Below are positions 1-11,336 of a stretch of DNA of 64,000 nucleotides, piece after piece (the first letter of the stretch is position 1; each line of letters starts with the position of its first letter). A program made the translations under genes and the position numbers. The stretch comes from Prauserella endophytica. GTDB taxonomy: Bacteria > Actinomycetota > Actinomycetes > Mycobacteriales > Pseudonocardiaceae. The stretch covers positions 1 to 64,000 of the forward strand of contig NZ_SWMS01000008.1 in NCBI RefSeq assembly GCF_005146945.1, read 5' to 3'. The notes below the pieces were generated by a model, which saw only the letters and a list, made by a program, of their open reading frames with translations, was not told the DNA's origin and did not search any database.

Positions 1-1
1 C

Positions 2-106
2 GTGCGGGAGCGGGGGACTCGCGTGCGGGAGCGGGGGACTCGCGTGCGGGAGCGGGGGACTCGCGTGCGGGAGCGGGGGACTCGCGTGCCGGAGCGGGGG
101 ACTCGC
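2..106. repeat. 21-bp tandem repeat, five copies
   Basis: Five head-to-tail copies of a 21-bp unit (core GAGCGGGGGACTCGC) start at 2, 23, 44, 65 and 86. The first four are identical and the fifth has one substitution (GTGCC for GTGCG). There are no unique spacers, so it is not a CRISPR array. The array may extend left of the window. The same core recurs at 61674-61886. It sits upstream of the fmt promoter and its role is unknown. Confidence 0.9.
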
Positions 107-161
107 GCGTCGCGGCAATGTCCTAGTGCGGTCGGGCGCGGGGACGTGCGGGTGCGCGGCT

Positions 162-167
162 TAGACT
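162..167 (+). promoter_or_regulatory. Candidate -10 element upstream of fmt
   Basis: TAGACT fits the actinobacterial -10 pattern TAnnnT. It lies 8 nt before the ATG of the 11-codon ORF at 176 and 40 nt before fmt. No good -35 is evident. Predicted by eye only. Confidence 0.4.
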
Positions 168-175
168 GGCCGGCG

Positions 176-211
176 ATGTTGTTCTCGCTCACCGCCCCGG
201 ATCGCCGATGA
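176..211 (+). CDS. Candidate 11-residue leader ORF upstream of fmt
   Basis: The ORF reads [11 protein letters not shown] and stops with a TGA (209-211) that overlaps the fmt ATG (208-210) in the form ATGA. Its own ATG lies 8 nt after a TAGACT -10-like hexamer, so it could be the first codon of a leaderless mRNA. That would make fmt translation depend on termination and reinitiation, since fmt itself has only a weak ribosome-binding site. Translation is not demonstrated, and the overlap could be chance. Confidence 0.3.
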   Translation: MLFSLTAPDRR

Positions 212-1134
212 GGCTCGTGTTCGCGGGCACCCCCGAACCCGCCGTGCCGTCGCTGCGCGCACTGCTGGAGTCCCCTCGGCACGAGGTGGTCGCCGTCGTC
301 ACGCGCCCCGACGCTCCCGCTGGGCGGGGACGCAGGCTCGTGCGCTCACCCGTCGGCGCGCTCGCCGACGAACACGGCATCGAGGTGCTCACGCCGGCGA
401 AGGCCGGCGATCCCGGGTTCCTCGCGCGCCTGGCCGAGCTGGCGCCCGACGCGTGCCCCGTCGTGGCCTACGGCGCGCTGCTGCCCCAGCGCGCGCTGGA
501 CATCCCGCGCCACGGCTGGGTCAACCTGCACTTCTCGCTGCTGCCCGCGTGGCGGGGCGCCGCGCCCGTGCAGGCGGCCATCCGGGCGGGGGACGAGATC
601 ACCGGCGCGTCGACGTTCCGCATCGTCAAGGAGCTCGACGCGGGGCCGGTCTACGGCGTGGTCACCGAGAAGATCGGCCGCACCGACACCGCGGGCGAGC
701 TGCTCGGCAGGCTGGCGGTCTCCGGGGCCACGCTGCTGACCTCCACGATGGACGGCATCGAGGACGGTTCCCTGCGACCCGTGGCCCAGCCCGCCGACGG
801 GATCACCTACGCGCCCAAGGTGACCGTCGACGACGCGAAGGTCTCCTTCACCGACCCGGCCGCGGCGATCGACCGGCACATCCGCGCGGTGACGCCCGAC
901 CCCGGCGCCTGGGCGCTGTTCCGCGGCGAGCGGTTCAAGCTCGGCCCCGTGACGCCGGTCGAGGGACCCGGACTGGAGCCGGGCGTGGTGCTCGCCGAGC
1001 GCAAGCGGGTGCTCGTGGGCACCGCTACCACGCCGGTGCAGCTGGGCGAGGTCCAGGCACAGGGCAAGAAACGCATGGCGGCGACCGACTGGGCGCGCGG
1101 CACGAGGATCGACAACGAGGAGCGCCTGACATGA
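208..1134 (+). CDS. fmt: Methionyl-tRNA formyltransferase
   Basis: The 308-residue product transfers a formyl group from 10-formyltetrahydrofolate to initiator Met-tRNA in the cytoplasm. The N-terminus [16 protein letters not shown] is typical of the family. The catalytic loop [15 protein letters not shown] (about residues 108-122) holds the conserved Asn and His, and the Asp partner follows in ELDAGPVY near residue 148. Length is normal for the family. The ATG start is preceded by little Shine-Dalgarno sequence. The stop overlaps the rsmB start as ATGA, so the two genes are translationally coupled, an fmt-rsmB order common in bacteria. Confidence 0.97.
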   Translation: MRLVFAGTPEPAVPSLRALLESPRHEVVAVVTRPDAPAGRGRRLVRSPVGALADEHGIEVLTPAKAGDPGFLARLAELAPDACPVVAYGALLPQRALDIPRHGWVNLHFSLLPAWRGAAPVQAAIRAGDEITGASTFRIVKELDAGPVYGVVTEKIGRTDTAGELLGRLAVSGATLLTSTMDGIEDGSLRPVAQPADGITYAPKVTVDDAKVSFTDPAAAIDRHIRAVTPDPGAWALFRGERFKLGPVTPVEGPGLEPGVVLAERKRVLVGTATTPVQLGEVQAQGKKRMAATDWARGTRIDNEERLT

Positions 1135-2549
1135 ACCCCGGTAGGCAGCGCAAGCCGGACCGGAACCGGCGGCCCGCGCCGCGTAAGCAGGGTCCGCGCA
1201 AACCACCCGTGGAGGACCCGGCCCGGCGGGTCGCGTTCGACGCACTGCGCGCGGTCAGCGAACGCGACGCGTACGTGAACCTCGTCCTGCCCGAGATGCT
1301 GCGCGAGCGCAGGATCACCGGCCGCGACGCCGCGCTGGCCACGGAGCTCACCTACGGCACCGCGCGGGCGCAGGGCCTGCTCGACGAGGTCATCGCCGCG
1401 TGCCTCGACCGGGAGCTGTCCAAGGTGGACAAGGCGGTGCTCGACGCGCTGCGGCTCGGCGCGTACCAGCTGCTGCGCACCCGGATCCCCGCGCACGCCG
1501 CGGTGGCGTCCACAGTGGACCTCGTGCGCGAGGAGGCGGGCTCGCACGTCGGCGGGTTCGCCAACGCCGTGCTGCGCAACGTGTCCGAGAAGGACGAGGC
1601 GGCGTGGCTCGAACAGCTCACGCCCGACCGCGACAGCGACCCCATCGGCTACCTCGCGCTGCACACGGCGCACCCGAGGTGGGTCGCGCGCTCGTTCGCG
1701 GAGGCGCTGGGCGACAAGGGCGCCGAGCTGGAGGCGGCGCTGCGCGCCGACGACGCCAGGCCGGCCGTGCACCTGCTCGCCAAGCCCGGCGAGATCAGCG
1801 CCGAGGAGCTGGCCGCCATCACCGGCGGCGACGAGGCGCCCTACTCGCCGTACGGCGTGCACCTGCCAACCGGGACCGGCGACCTCGCCGAGTCCGAGCC
1901 GATCCGCGAGCGCCTTGCGGTGGTGCAGGACGAGGGCAGCCAGCTCGTGGCGCTCGCCGCCGTCAACGCACCCGTCGACGGCGAGGACAGCCGCTGGCTC
2001 GACCTGTGCGCGGGCCCCGGCGGCAAGGCCGTGCTGCTCGGCTCGCTGGCCGCGATCTCGGGGGCGACGCTCGACGCCGTCGAGGTCACCCCGCACCGCG
2101 CGAAGCTGGTGAAGCAGGCGATCGACGGGCTGCCCGTGACGGTGCACACCGTCGACGGACGCGACCCCGGGCTGGAGGGTGGCTACGACCGGGTGCTGCT
2201 CGACGCGCCCTGCAGCGGCCTCGGCTCACTGCGCAGGCGGCCCGAATCGCGGTGGCGCAGGCAGCCATCGGACGTGCCGGGCCTGACGAAGCTGCAGAGC
2301 GAGCTGCTCGCCTCGGCGTTCCGGCTCGTGCGGCCCGGCGGGATCGTGGCGTACGTGGTGTGCTCGCCGCACCTGGCCGAGACCGAGGGCGTGTTCGGTG
2401 ACGGCGTGCGCAGGGCGAAGGCCGAGGTGCTGGACGCGCGGGAGCTCTTCCCCGGTGTTCCGGACCTGGGCGACGGGCCGTACGTGCAGCTGTGGCCGCA
2501 CCGGCACGGCACCGACGCCATGTTCTGCGCGCTCGCCAGGGCGCGGTGA
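1131..2549 (+). CDS. rsmB: 16S rRNA (cytosine-967 C5) methyltransferase RsmB
   Basis: This 472-residue protein methylates C967 of 16S rRNA using SAM. A basic N-terminal tail (residues 1-25) precedes a NusB-like RNA-binding domain (about 30-165) and a Rossmann methyltransferase domain. Visible motifs are the SAM loop [13 protein letters not shown] near 288-300, DAPCSGLG near 358-365 with the conserved Pro-Cys, and the second catalytic Cys region VVCSPH near 411-416, where the usual TCS is VCS. The ATG at 1131 is chosen because it overlaps the fmt stop; an in-frame opening upstream is antisense-style read-through inside fmt. The stop overlaps the next GTG. Confidence 0.95.
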   Translation: MNPGRQRKPDRNRRPAPRKQGPRKPPVEDPARRVAFDALRAVSERDAYVNLVLPEMLRERRITGRDAALATELTYGTARAQGLLDEVIAACLDRELSKVDKAVLDALRLGAYQLLRTRIPAHAAVASTVDLVREEAGSHVGGFANAVLRNVSEKDEAAWLEQLTPDRDSDPIGYLALHTAHPRWVARSFAEALGDKGAELEAALRADDARPAVHLLAKPGEISAEELAAITGGDEAPYSPYGVHLPTGTGDLAESEPIRERLAVVQDEGSQLVALAAVNAPVDGEDSRWLDLCAGPGGKAVLLGSLAAISGATLDAVEVTPHRAKLVKQAIDGLPVTVHTVDGRDPGLEGGYDRVLLDAPCSGLGSLRRRPESRWRRQPSDVPGLTKLQSELLASAFRLVRPGGIVAYVVCSPHLAETEGVFGDGVRRAKAEVLDARELFPGVPDLGDGPYVQLWPHRHGTDAMFCALARAR

Positions 2550-3046
2550 GCCGGGTTCTTGGGCTCGTCGCCGGCTCGTGCGGCGGCGTGGAGACCCGGT
2601 TGCGCGCCGAGCTCGCCCTTCCGGCCACCGAGCGGGGCTGGCGGCTGGCGATCACGCTCACGCCCACGGCCGAGCGCTGGCTCGCCGCGAGCGGTGAGCT
2701 GGACCGGCTGCGGGAGCTCACCGACCTGGAGGTCCGCAGCGGCTCGCGGCTGCCGGGCGAGCCGCGCCCGCATCCCGATCCCGAGGTGTTCCTCTTCGCG
2801 CCCGCGACGGCGAGTTCGGTGGCCAAGCTCGCACTGGGCATCGCCGACAACCAGGCACTGACCGTCCTCGGTGACGCGCTGGGCGACCCGGCCGTGTCGA
2901 TCGTGGTCGGCTACCAGGTGCGCGACACCCGCTCCGGCCATCCGGCCTGGCAGGGCCACCTCGATGCGCTCGCCTCCGCCGGTGTGCGCACCCACCGGCT
3001 GGACTGGACCGCGCCGTGGACGGACGTGCTCGACCTCCTGCCGTGA
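2546..3046 (+). CDS. Flavoprotein (phosphopantothenoylcysteine decarboxylase-like fold)
   Basis: The 166-residue protein begins [15 protein letters not shown], like the FMN-binding loop of the HFCD/flavoprotein family. Further family-like segments are [24 protein letters not shown] (about residues 75-98), with the APAT substrate-loop pattern and an Asn-type helix, and [14 protein letters not shown]. The GTG start overlaps the rsmB stop (GTGA). Such stand-alone flavoproteins occur between rsmB and rpe in Pseudonocardiaceae, as far as I recall. The substrate is unknown; the neighbouring riboflavin operon is consistent with an FMN-dependent role but proves nothing. Confidence 0.7.
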   Translation: MSRVLGLVAGSCGGVETRLRAELALPATERGWRLAITLTPTAERWLAASGELDRLRELTDLEVRSGSRLPGEPRPHPDPEVFLFAPATASSVAKLALGIADNQALTVLGDALGDPAVSIVVGYQVRDTRSGHPAWQGHLDALASAGVRTHRLDWTAPWTDVLDLLP

Positions 3047-3091
3047 CCGCCAGGGGAGGGTGCGCACCGATCGGGGCCGCGCGCGCCCCTC

Positions 3092-3097
3092 TACACT
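3092..3097 (+). promoter_or_regulatory. Candidate -10 element for a leaderless rpe transcript
   Basis: TACACT lies 7 nt before the rpe GTG start and matches TAnnnT. The spacing puts transcription start at or next to the start codon. Confidence 0.45.
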
Positions 3098-3104
3098 CGC
3101 GCGC

Positions 3105-3794
3105 GTGGCCCATCAACCGCTGATCGCACCAAGCATCCTGTCCGCCGACTTCGCCCGGCTCGGCGAAGAGATCGACGCCGTCGCGAAAGCCGGGGACACC
3201 CGCGCCGACTGGGTACACGTGGACGTGATGGACGCCCACTTCGTCCCCAACCTGACGCTGGGCCTTCCCGTGGTGCGGTCACTGCTCAAGGCCACCGACA
3301 TCCCGCTCGACTGCCACCTGATGATCGAGGACCCGGACCGGTGGGCCCCCGGGTACGCCGAAGCGGGCGCCTACAACGTCACCGTGCACGTCGAGGCCGC
3401 CAACGACCCCGTGATGCTCGCCAAGAACCTGCGCGCCGCCGGAGCGAAGGCCGGCCTCTCGATCAAGCCGGGCACGCCGCTCGAGGACCACCTCGACACG
3501 CTCAGGCACTACGACACGTTGCTGGTGATGTCGGTGGAGCCGGGTTTCGGCGGCCAGTCGTTCATCCCCGAGGTGCTGGAGAAGGTCCGCACCGCCCGCC
3601 GCCTCGTCGACACCGGCCACTTGCAGGTGCTGGTGGAGATCGACGGCGGCATCAACGCCGACACCATCGAGCAGGCCGCCGAGGCGGGCGTCGACTGCTT
3701 CGTCGCGGGCTCCGCCGTCTACGGCGCGCAGGACCCCGGACAGGCCGTCGCCGCGCTGCGCGCGCAGGCCGCGGCCGCCAGGGTGGCGCACTGA
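3105..3794 (+). CDS. rpe: Ribulose-phosphate 3-epimerase
   Basis: The 229-residue TIM barrel interconverts ribulose 5-phosphate and xylulose 5-phosphate in the pentose phosphate pathway. Family signatures are [16 protein letters not shown] at the N-terminus, [16 protein letters not shown] with the metal-binding His and catalytic Asp (about 42-57), [23 protein letters not shown] and [18 protein letters not shown]. The GTG at 3105 matches the family start; no Shine-Dalgarno is visible, but a TACACT hexamer 7 nt upstream suggests a leaderless mRNA. It opens the cluster leading into the riboflavin genes, 1 nt before ribD. Confidence 0.96.
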   Translation: MAHQPLIAPSILSADFARLGEEIDAVAKAGDTRADWVHVDVMDAHFVPNLTLGLPVVRSLLKATDIPLDCHLMIEDPDRWAPGYAEAGAYNVTVHVEAANDPVMLAKNLRAAGAKAGLSIKPGTPLEDHLDTLRHYDTLLVMSVEPGFGGQSFIPEVLEKVRTARRLVDTGHLQVLVEIDGGINADTIEQAAEAGVDCFVAGSAVYGAQDPGQAVAALRAQAAAARVAH

Positions 3795-3795
3795 G

Positions 3796-4833
3796 GTGAC
3801 CTTCCCCGCACGCGAGCACGACACCATGGCGGTGGCGCTCGCGCTGAGCGAGACCGTGCGCGGCACCACGAGCCCGAACCCGCCGGTCGGCGCGGTCGTC
3901 CTCGACGCCGAAGGCAACGTCGCGGGCCAGGGCGCCACCCAGCCGCCCGGCGGGCCGCACGCCGAGGTCATGGCACTGCGCGAGGCGGGGGAGCGGGCCA
4001 GGGGCGGCACGGCGTTCGTGACACTGGAGCCGTGCTCGCACCACGGCCGCACGCCTCCGTGCACGGGCGCGCTGCTGGCCGCCGGGGTCACGACCGTGCG
4101 CTACGCGGTGGCCGACCCGCATCCGCTCGGCGGCGGGGGCGCCGACGTGCTCAGGGCCGCCGGGGTCGACGTCGAGGGCGGGCTGCTGGCCGCCGAGGTC
4201 GCGAGCGGTCCGCTGCGGGCGTGGCTGCACTTCGTGCGCACCGGACGCCCGCACGTGACGTGGAAGTACGCGGCCACGCTCGACGGCAGGGTCGCCGCCG
4301 CCGACCGGACGAGCCGGTGGATCTCCGGCCCCGTCTCGCGCGCTGAGGTCCACGCCATCCGGTCCGCGGCCGACGCGATCGTGGTGGGCACGGGCACGGT
4401 GCGCGCCGACGACGCGTGGCTCACCGTGCGCGACGCCGACGGCGTGCTCGCGCCCCGCCAGCCGCTGCGCGTGGTGGTGGGCACGGGCGGCATACCGGAG
4501 GGCGCGCGGGTGTTGGACGATTCGGCGGAGACGCTGCTCGCCAGGACCCGCGAGCCCGACGAGGTGCTCACGGCACTGGCCGAGCGCGGCGTGGTGGACG
4601 TGTTGCTCGAGGGCGGGCCGACGCTCGCGGGCGCGTTCGTGCGTGCCGGCCGGGTCGACCGCATCCTGGCCTACGTCGCGCCGATGCTCCTGGGTGCCGG
4701 GCCCGCCGCGCTCGGGCCTTCCGGAGTGTCAACCATCACCGAAGCACACCGTTGGCGGGTCGAAGGGGTCACCATGAGCGGTGACGACGTGCGGGTCGCC
4801 GCCGTCCCGCTCACCGGCGAGGGAGGCAGCTAG
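3796..4833 (+). CDS. ribD: Bifunctional riboflavin deaminase/reductase RibD
   Basis: The 345-residue protein deaminates the pyrimidine intermediate and then reduces its ribosyl side chain in riboflavin synthesis. The N-terminal deaminase domain (1-145) has the zinc and proton-shuttle motif HAEV near residue 55 and PCSHHGRTPPC near 80-90, which supplies the two Cys ligands. The C-terminal reductase domain (about 150-345) starts at RPHVTWKYAATLDGRVAA and carries ADAIVVGTGTVRADD. The GTG start follows the rpe stop by 1 nt, and the TAG stop overlaps the ribE GTG. It is the first rib gene of the operon. Confidence 0.95.
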   Translation: MTFPAREHDTMAVALALSETVRGTTSPNPPVGAVVLDAEGNVAGQGATQPPGGPHAEVMALREAGERARGGTAFVTLEPCSHHGRTPPCTGALLAAGVTTVRYAVADPHPLGGGGADVLRAAGVDVEGGLLAAEVASGPLRAWLHFVRTGRPHVTWKYAATLDGRVAAADRTSRWISGPVSRAEVHAIRSAADAIVVGTGTVRADDAWLTVRDADGVLAPRQPLRVVVGTGGIPEGARVLDDSAETLLARTREPDEVLTALAERGVVDVLLEGGPTLAGAFVRAGRVDRILAYVAPMLLGAGPAALGPSGVSTITEAHRWRVEGVTMSGDDVRVAAVPLTGEGGS

Positions 4834-5459
4834 TGTTCACCGGGATTGTCGAGGAGCTCGGCGAGATCGCGCGCGTCGAGCCGTTGTCCGACGCGGCGCG
4901 CCTCACGGTGCGTGGTCCGCTGGTGACCAGCGACGCGCGGCACGGTGACTCGATCGCGGTGAACGGCGTGTGCCTGACCGTCGTCGAGGTCTCCGGCGAC
5001 GAGTTCACCGTGGACGTCGTGCACGAGACGCTGAAGCGGTCGAGCCTCGGCCGGGCCGAGGCGGGCCGGCAGGTGAACCTCGAGCGCGCGATGCCCGCGA
5101 ACGGCCGCTTCGGCGGGCACGTCATGCAGGGCCACGTCGACGGCACCGCCACGTTCCTGTCCCGGGACCCGGACGGGCTCACGCACTTCGCCTTCCCGGC
5201 CCCGCTCGGCCGCTACATCGTGGAGAAGGGTTCGATCGCGGTCGACGGCATCTCGCTCACCGTGGCCGCCGTGTCCAGGGAGGAGTTCTCGATCGCGCTC
5301 ATCCCCACGACGCTGGAGCTGACCACGCTCGGCCGCACCGAGCCTGGAGACGTGGTGAACATCGAGGTCGACGTCCTCGCCAAGTACGTCGAGAAGCTGA
5401 CTGCCGTCCACCTGCCCGGCGCCGGGGTGGACAATGGCAAGGGCAAGGAGGACGCGTGA
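4833..5459 (+). CDS. ribE: Riboflavin synthase, alpha chain
   Basis: The 208-residue enzyme dismutates two 6,7-dimethyl-8-ribityllumazine molecules into riboflavin. Two tandem lumazine-binding repeats are clear: [12 protein letters not shown] with [13 protein letters not shown] (residues 1-95) and [13 protein letters not shown] with [13 protein letters not shown] (about 95-190). The MFTGIVE N-terminus is invariant in the family and fixes the GTG start, which overlaps the ribD stop. The gene is often called ribC in mycobacteria. No lprG/P55 pair lies between ribD and ribE, unlike in M. tuberculosis. Confidence 0.96.
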   Translation: MFTGIVEELGEIARVEPLSDAARLTVRGPLVTSDARHGDSIAVNGVCLTVVEVSGDEFTVDVVHETLKRSSLGRAEAGRQVNLERAMPANGRFGGHVMQGHVDGTATFLSRDPDGLTHFAFPAPLGRYIVEKGSIAVDGISLTVAAVSREEFSIALIPTTLELTTLGRTEPGDVVNIEVDVLAKYVEKLTAVHLPGAGVDNGKGKEDA

Positions 5460-5461
5460 CC

Positions 5462-7715
<2,254 letters not shown>

Positions 7716-7724
7716 ACCCAACCA

Positions 7725-7783
7725 ACCGCAGTGAAGGCCACCTTCACTGCGTTCAACGCAGTGAAGGTGGCCTTCACTGCGGT
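7725..7783. terminator. 59-bp palindrome between convergent genes
   Basis: The arms pair almost perfectly around a centre at 7754 (GTTCAAC). The conserved core AAGGCCACCTT is followed on the other arm by AAGGTGGCCTT. It lies between the 3' ends of the PH-domain gene (+) and xthA (-), so a bidirectional transcription terminator is the simplest reading. No T-tract is present. Related palindromes lie at 15356, 22897, 42736 and 51745. Confidence 0.8.
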
Positions 7784-7794
7784 CGGCGAGGGCG

Positions 7795-8574
7795 CTAGAC
7801 GGTCAGGTCGACCACTACCGGGGCGTGGTCGCTCGCGCCCTTGCCCTTGCGTTCCTCACGGTCGACGTAGGCGTCGCTCACGGCGTCCGCGAACGCCGGG
7901 TTGGCGTAGACCAGGTCGATGCGCATGCCGTTGTTCTTCGGGAACGCGAGCTGCCGGTAGTCCCAGTACGTGTACGGGCGGTCGTACTTGAGCGCCCTCG
8001 GCACCACGTCGGTCAGCCCGGTCTCCCGCAGCATCGCGAGCGCCTTTCGCTCGGGCTCGGTGACGTGGGTCGACTCGGTGAACAGCGAGATGTCCCAGAC
8101 GTCGTCGTCGGCCGGCGCGATGTTGAAGTCGCCCAGCACCGCGAACGGGCGGTCGGCCCCGGACTCGGCGAGCACCGTCGTCTGCAGGGCCTCCAGCCAG
8201 CGCAGCTTGTAGGCGTAGTGCGCGTGGCCGGGCTCGCGGCCGTTGGGCACGTACACGGACCACACCCGCACCCCGCCGCACGTGGCGCCGATCGCCCTGG
8301 GTTCGGTGACGTCCTCGTACGCCGGCTGGTCGACGAGCCCGCGCGTGACGTCGTCGAGGCCCACCTTCGACAGCACCGCCACGCCGTTCCACCGGCCCGT
8401 GCCGTGGCACGCCACGTCGTAGCCGAGCTCGGCGATCTCGGCTCGGGGGAACGCCTCGTCGGCGCACTTCAGCTCCTGCACGCACAGCACGTCGGGCTGC
8501 GCCGACGTCAGCCAGCCGAGCAGCCGCGGCAGGCGAGCGGTGACCGAGTTGACGTTCCACGTGGCGATCCGCAT
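7795..8574 (-). CDS. xthA: Exodeoxyribonuclease III
   Basis: The 259-residue enzyme is an AP endonuclease and 3'-5' exonuclease of base excision repair. The EEP-fold motifs are complete: MRIATWNVNSV (Asn), VQELKCADEAFP (catalytic Glu near residue 35), SVYVPNGREPG (Tyr), LGDFNIAPADDDVWD (Asp/Asn pair) and GKGASDHAPVVVDL (final Asp-His). The ATG at 8574 has GAAGG about 7 nt upstream, and a TATACG hexamer lies further up on the minus strand. It converges on the rib operon. Confidence 0.95.
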   Translation of the reverse strand: MRIATWNVNSVTARLPRLLGWLTSAQPDVLCVQELKCADEAFPRAEIAELGYDVACHGTGRWNGVAVLSKVGLDDVTRGLVDQPAYEDVTEPRAIGATCGGVRVWSVYVPNGREPGHAHYAYKLRWLEALQTTVLAESGADRPFAVLGDFNIAPADDDVWDISLFTESTHVTEPERKALAMLRETGLTDVVPRALKYDRPYTYWDYRQLAFPKNNGMRIDLVYANPAFADAVSDAYVDREERKGKGASDHAPVVVDLTV

Positions 8575-8634
8575 GCGGAAACCTTCGCACACATGTTCTG
8601 CGTATAACGACATATACAGCGTGGCCCTGCGCCG

Positions 8635-8640
8635 TACCCT
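8635..8640 (+). promoter_or_regulatory. Candidate -10 element for a leaderless HAD-gene transcript
   Basis: TACCCT lies 6 nt before the ATG at 8647 and fits TAnnnT. Confidence 0.4.
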
Positions 8641-8646
8641 TGGCTC

Positions 8647-9324
8647 ATGGCGCGCGCGACGGCGAGGAAGCCCGAGGTGGTCCTGTTCGACGTGTTCGAG
8701 ACACTCGTGCGCCTCGACCCGCTGCGGGAGCGGTTCCTCGAGGCGGGCAGGCCAGGCCACGAGCTGGAGCTGTTCTTCGCCCGCACGCTGCGGGACGGCA
8801 TGGCGTTCACGCTCGCCGGCGAGGCGCCTCCCTTTCGTGAGGTCGCGCGGGCGCAGCTGGCCGCCACGAGCGGCTACACCCTCAGCGACGCGTGGCTCAC
8901 CCACATCCTCGACGGGTTCGCCGAGCTGCCGCTGCACCCGGACGCCGAGCCCGCGTTCGACCTGCTGGCCGACGCCGGGGTGCCCGCCTACGGCTTCACA
9001 CACGGCTCCGCCGCGGTCCTCGAGTCCATTGCGGACAGACACGGGATCCGGCACAAGCTCAGGGAAGTCCTGTCGACGGAGGCGATCCGCTCGTTCAAAC
9101 CACCCGCGAAGGTCTACGACTGGGCGTGCGGGCGGACCGGCTCGGCGCCAGGGGTGACCGCGCTCGTCGCCGTGCACTCCTGGGACACCCACGGCGCGGT
9201 GCGCGCGGGCCTGCTCGCCGGGTTCGCCACGCGGCTGGAGGGCCGCCTGCCCGAGGTGGTCGAGCGCCCGCACGTGGTGGCCGAGCGGGTCGACCAGGTG
9301 GTGGCCGGGTTACTGGCGCTCTAA
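8647..9324 (+). CDS. HAD-family hydrolase, L-2-haloacid dehalogenase type
   Basis: The 225-residue protein has the HAD motifs of the haloacid dehalogenase II group: VVLFDVFETL with the nucleophile Asp (near residue 16), the motif II Thr/Ser region GFTHGS, IRSFKPPAKVY with the Lys (near 150) and VHSWDTHGAVRAGLLAGF with the acidic Asp. The second Asp found in phosphatases is absent (DVF rather than DxD), which suits a dehalogenase-like member. The true substrate is unknown. The ATG has no Shine-Dalgarno but a -10-like hexamer 6 nt upstream, suggesting a leaderless transcript, divergent from xthA. Confidence 0.85.
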   Translation: MARATARKPEVVLFDVFETLVRLDPLRERFLEAGRPGHELELFFARTLRDGMAFTLAGEAPPFREVARAQLAATSGYTLSDAWLTHILDGFAELPLHPDAEPAFDLLADAGVPAYGFTHGSAAVLESIADRHGIRHKLREVLSTEAIRSFKPPAKVYDWACGRTGSAPGVTALVAVHSWDTHGAVRAGLLAGFATRLEGRLPEVVERPHVVAERVDQVVAGLLAL

Positions 9325-9356
9325 CGGGGCCCCGGCGGGATGTCGGAGGCTCGCCA

Positions 9357-9362
9357 TAGGCT
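9357..9362 (+). promoter_or_regulatory. Candidate -10 element for a leaderless uvrC transcript
   Basis: TAGGCT ends 6 nt before the uvrC GTG and fits TAnnnT. Confidence 0.45.
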
Positions 9363-9368
9363 TGAAGC

Positions 9369-11315
9369 GTGGCTGACCCCTCGACCTACCGCCCCTCGCC
9401 CGGCAGCATCCCGGACGCACCCGGCGTCTACAAGTTCCGCGACGCCACCAAGCGGGTCATCTACGTCGGCAAGGCCAAGAGCCTGCGCAGCAGGCTGAAC
9501 TCCTACTTCGCCGACCTCGCCGGCCTGCACCCCCGGACCAGGCAGATGGTCACCAACGCGGCGAGCGTCGAGTGGACGGTCGTGTCCACCGAGGTCGAGG
9601 CGCTGCAGCTCGAGTACAACTGGATCAAGGAGTTCGACCCCCGGTTCAACGTCCGCTACCGCGACGACAAGTCCTACCCCGTGCTGGCGGTGACGCTGCA
9701 CGAGGAGTTCCCGCGCCTGCACGTCTACCGGGGCCCGCGCAAGAAGGGCGTGCGCTACTTCGGCCCGTACGCCCACGCCTGGGCGATCCGCGAGACGCTC
9801 GACCTGCTGCTGCGCGTGTTCCCCGCGCGGACGTGCTCAGCCGGTGTCTTCCGCAGGCACGGTCAGATAGGCAGGCCCTGCCTGCTCGGCTACATCGACA
9901 AGTGCTCGGCGCCGTGCGTCGGCCGGGTCACCGCCGAGGAGCACCGCGACATCGTCAACGACTTCTGCGACTTTCTCGCCGGCCGCACCGACACCATGAT
10001 CCGCAGGCTGGAGAAGGAGATGGCGCAGGCGGCGGAGTCGCTGGAGTTCGAGCGGGCCGCCCGCCTCCGCGACGACCTCGGCGCGCTGCGCAGGGCCATG
10101 GAGAAGCAGGCCGTGGTGTTCGGCGACGGCACGGACGCCGACGTGATCGCCTTCGCCCACGACGAGCTGGAAGCCGCCGTGCAGATCTTCCACGTGCGCG
10201 GCGGGCGGGTGCGCGGCCAGCGCGGCTGGGTGATCGACAAGATCGAGGAGATGGACGTCCCGGCTCTGGTGGAGCAGTTCCTCAGCCAGTTCTACGCCGA
10301 GCAGGCCGAGCTGGCGCAGGACGCGCCGAACGGCGGCGGCGTGGTCGTACCCCGCGAGGTGCTGGTGCCCGAGCTGCCCGCCGACGCCGACGCGCTCGCC
10401 GAGTGGCTGAGCGGACTGCGCGGCGCCCGCGTGCAGCTGCGTGTCCCGCAGCGGGGTGACAAGCGGGCGCTGGCCGAGACCGTGGCGCGCAACGCGCAGG
10501 AGGCGTTCGCCCAGCACAAGCTGCGCAGGGCGGGCGACCTCACCGCCCGCTCGGCTGCGCTGTCGGAGCTGCAGGAGAACCTCGGGCTCGACACGGCGCC
10601 ACTGCGCATCGAGTGCGTCGACATCAGTCACATCGCGGGCAGCGACGTCGTGGCCTCGCTCGTGGTGTTCGAGGACGGCGTGCCCCGGAAGTCCGAGTAC
10701 CGCCGGTTCGCGCTGCGCGAGGCCGCCACCGAGGGCGACGTCGCCGCGATCGCGGAGGTCGTGCGCCGCCGGTTCGCCCGCTACCTCAAGGAGACCGAGG
10801 GCAGCGGCGAGCAGGAGCAGCCCGAGACCACGCCCGGCATCGACCCGGAGACGGGCAAGCCGCGCAAGTTCGCCTACCCGCCGAACCTGCTCGTCGTCGA
10901 CGGCGCGGGGCCGCAGGCGACCGCCGCCGCGGACGTGCTCGGCGACCTCGGCATCACCGACGTCGCCGTGGTCGGGCTCGCCAAGCGCCTCGAGGAGGTA
11001 TGGCTGCCCGCCGACCCGGACCCGGTCATCCTCCCGAGGACTTCCGACGCGCTGTACCTTCTCCAGCGGGTACGCGACGAGGCGCACCGCTTCGCCATCC
11101 GGTACCACCGGGAGAAGCGGTCCAAGCGCGTGCAGGCCTCGGCGCTCGACGGGGTGCCGGGGCTCGGGCAGGCGCGCAAGGCCGCGCTGATCAAGCACTT
11201 CGGCTCCGTGAAGAGACTGAGGCAGGCCAGCGTGGACGACATCGCGGGCGTACCCGGGTTCGGCAGGCGCACGGCGGAGGTCGTGCACGCCGCGCTCGCC
11301 GAGGGGCAACAGTGA
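9369..11315 (+). CDS. uvrC: Excinuclease ABC subunit C
   Basis: The 648-residue nuclease makes both incisions in nucleotide excision repair after loading by UvrAB. The order is: GIY-YIG 3' nuclease domain ([21 protein letters not shown], about 18-38), a Cys-rich segment ([13 protein letters not shown] near 175), a UVR domain for UvrB contact (about 205-240), the RNase H-like 5' nuclease ([19 protein letters not shown], about 417-435) and a C-terminal double helix-hairpin-helix ([15 protein letters not shown] and [14 protein letters not shown]). The GTG start is supported by the family N-terminus. It precedes rapZ by 21 nt, the usual actinobacterial arrangement. Confidence 0.97.
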   Translation: MADPSTYRPSPGSIPDAPGVYKFRDATKRVIYVGKAKSLRSRLNSYFADLAGLHPRTRQMVTNAASVEWTVVSTEVEALQLEYNWIKEFDPRFNVRYRDDKSYPVLAVTLHEEFPRLHVYRGPRKKGVRYFGPYAHAWAIRETLDLLLRVFPARTCSAGVFRRHGQIGRPCLLGYIDKCSAPCVGRVTAEEHRDIVNDFCDFLAGRTDTMIRRLEKEMAQAAESLEFERAARLRDDLGALRRAMEKQAVVFGDGTDADVIAFAHDELEAAVQIFHVRGGRVRGQRGWVIDKIEEMDVPALVEQFLSQFYAEQAELAQDAPNGGGVVVPREVLVPELPADADALAEWLSGLRGARVQLRVPQRGDKRALAETVARNAQEAFAQHKLRRAGDLTARSAALSELQENLGLDTAPLRIECVDISHIAGSDVVASLVVFEDGVPRKSEYRRFALREAATEGDVAAIAEVVRRRFARYLKETEGSGEQEQPETTPGIDPETGKPRKFAYPPNLLVVDGAGPQATAAADVLGDLGITDVAVVGLAKRLEEVWLPADPDPVILPRTSDALYLLQRVRDEAHRFAIRYHREKRSKRVQASALDGVPGLGQARKAALIKHFGSVKRLRQASVDDIAGVPGFGRRTAEVVHAALAEGQQ

Positions 11316-11336
11316 AGAACGAGGGGAGTCACGGAC

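Noticed and set aside
2-106. CRISPR-like array at the window start
   Set aside because: The 21-bp units are directly adjacent with no spacers, and no cas gene is nearby.
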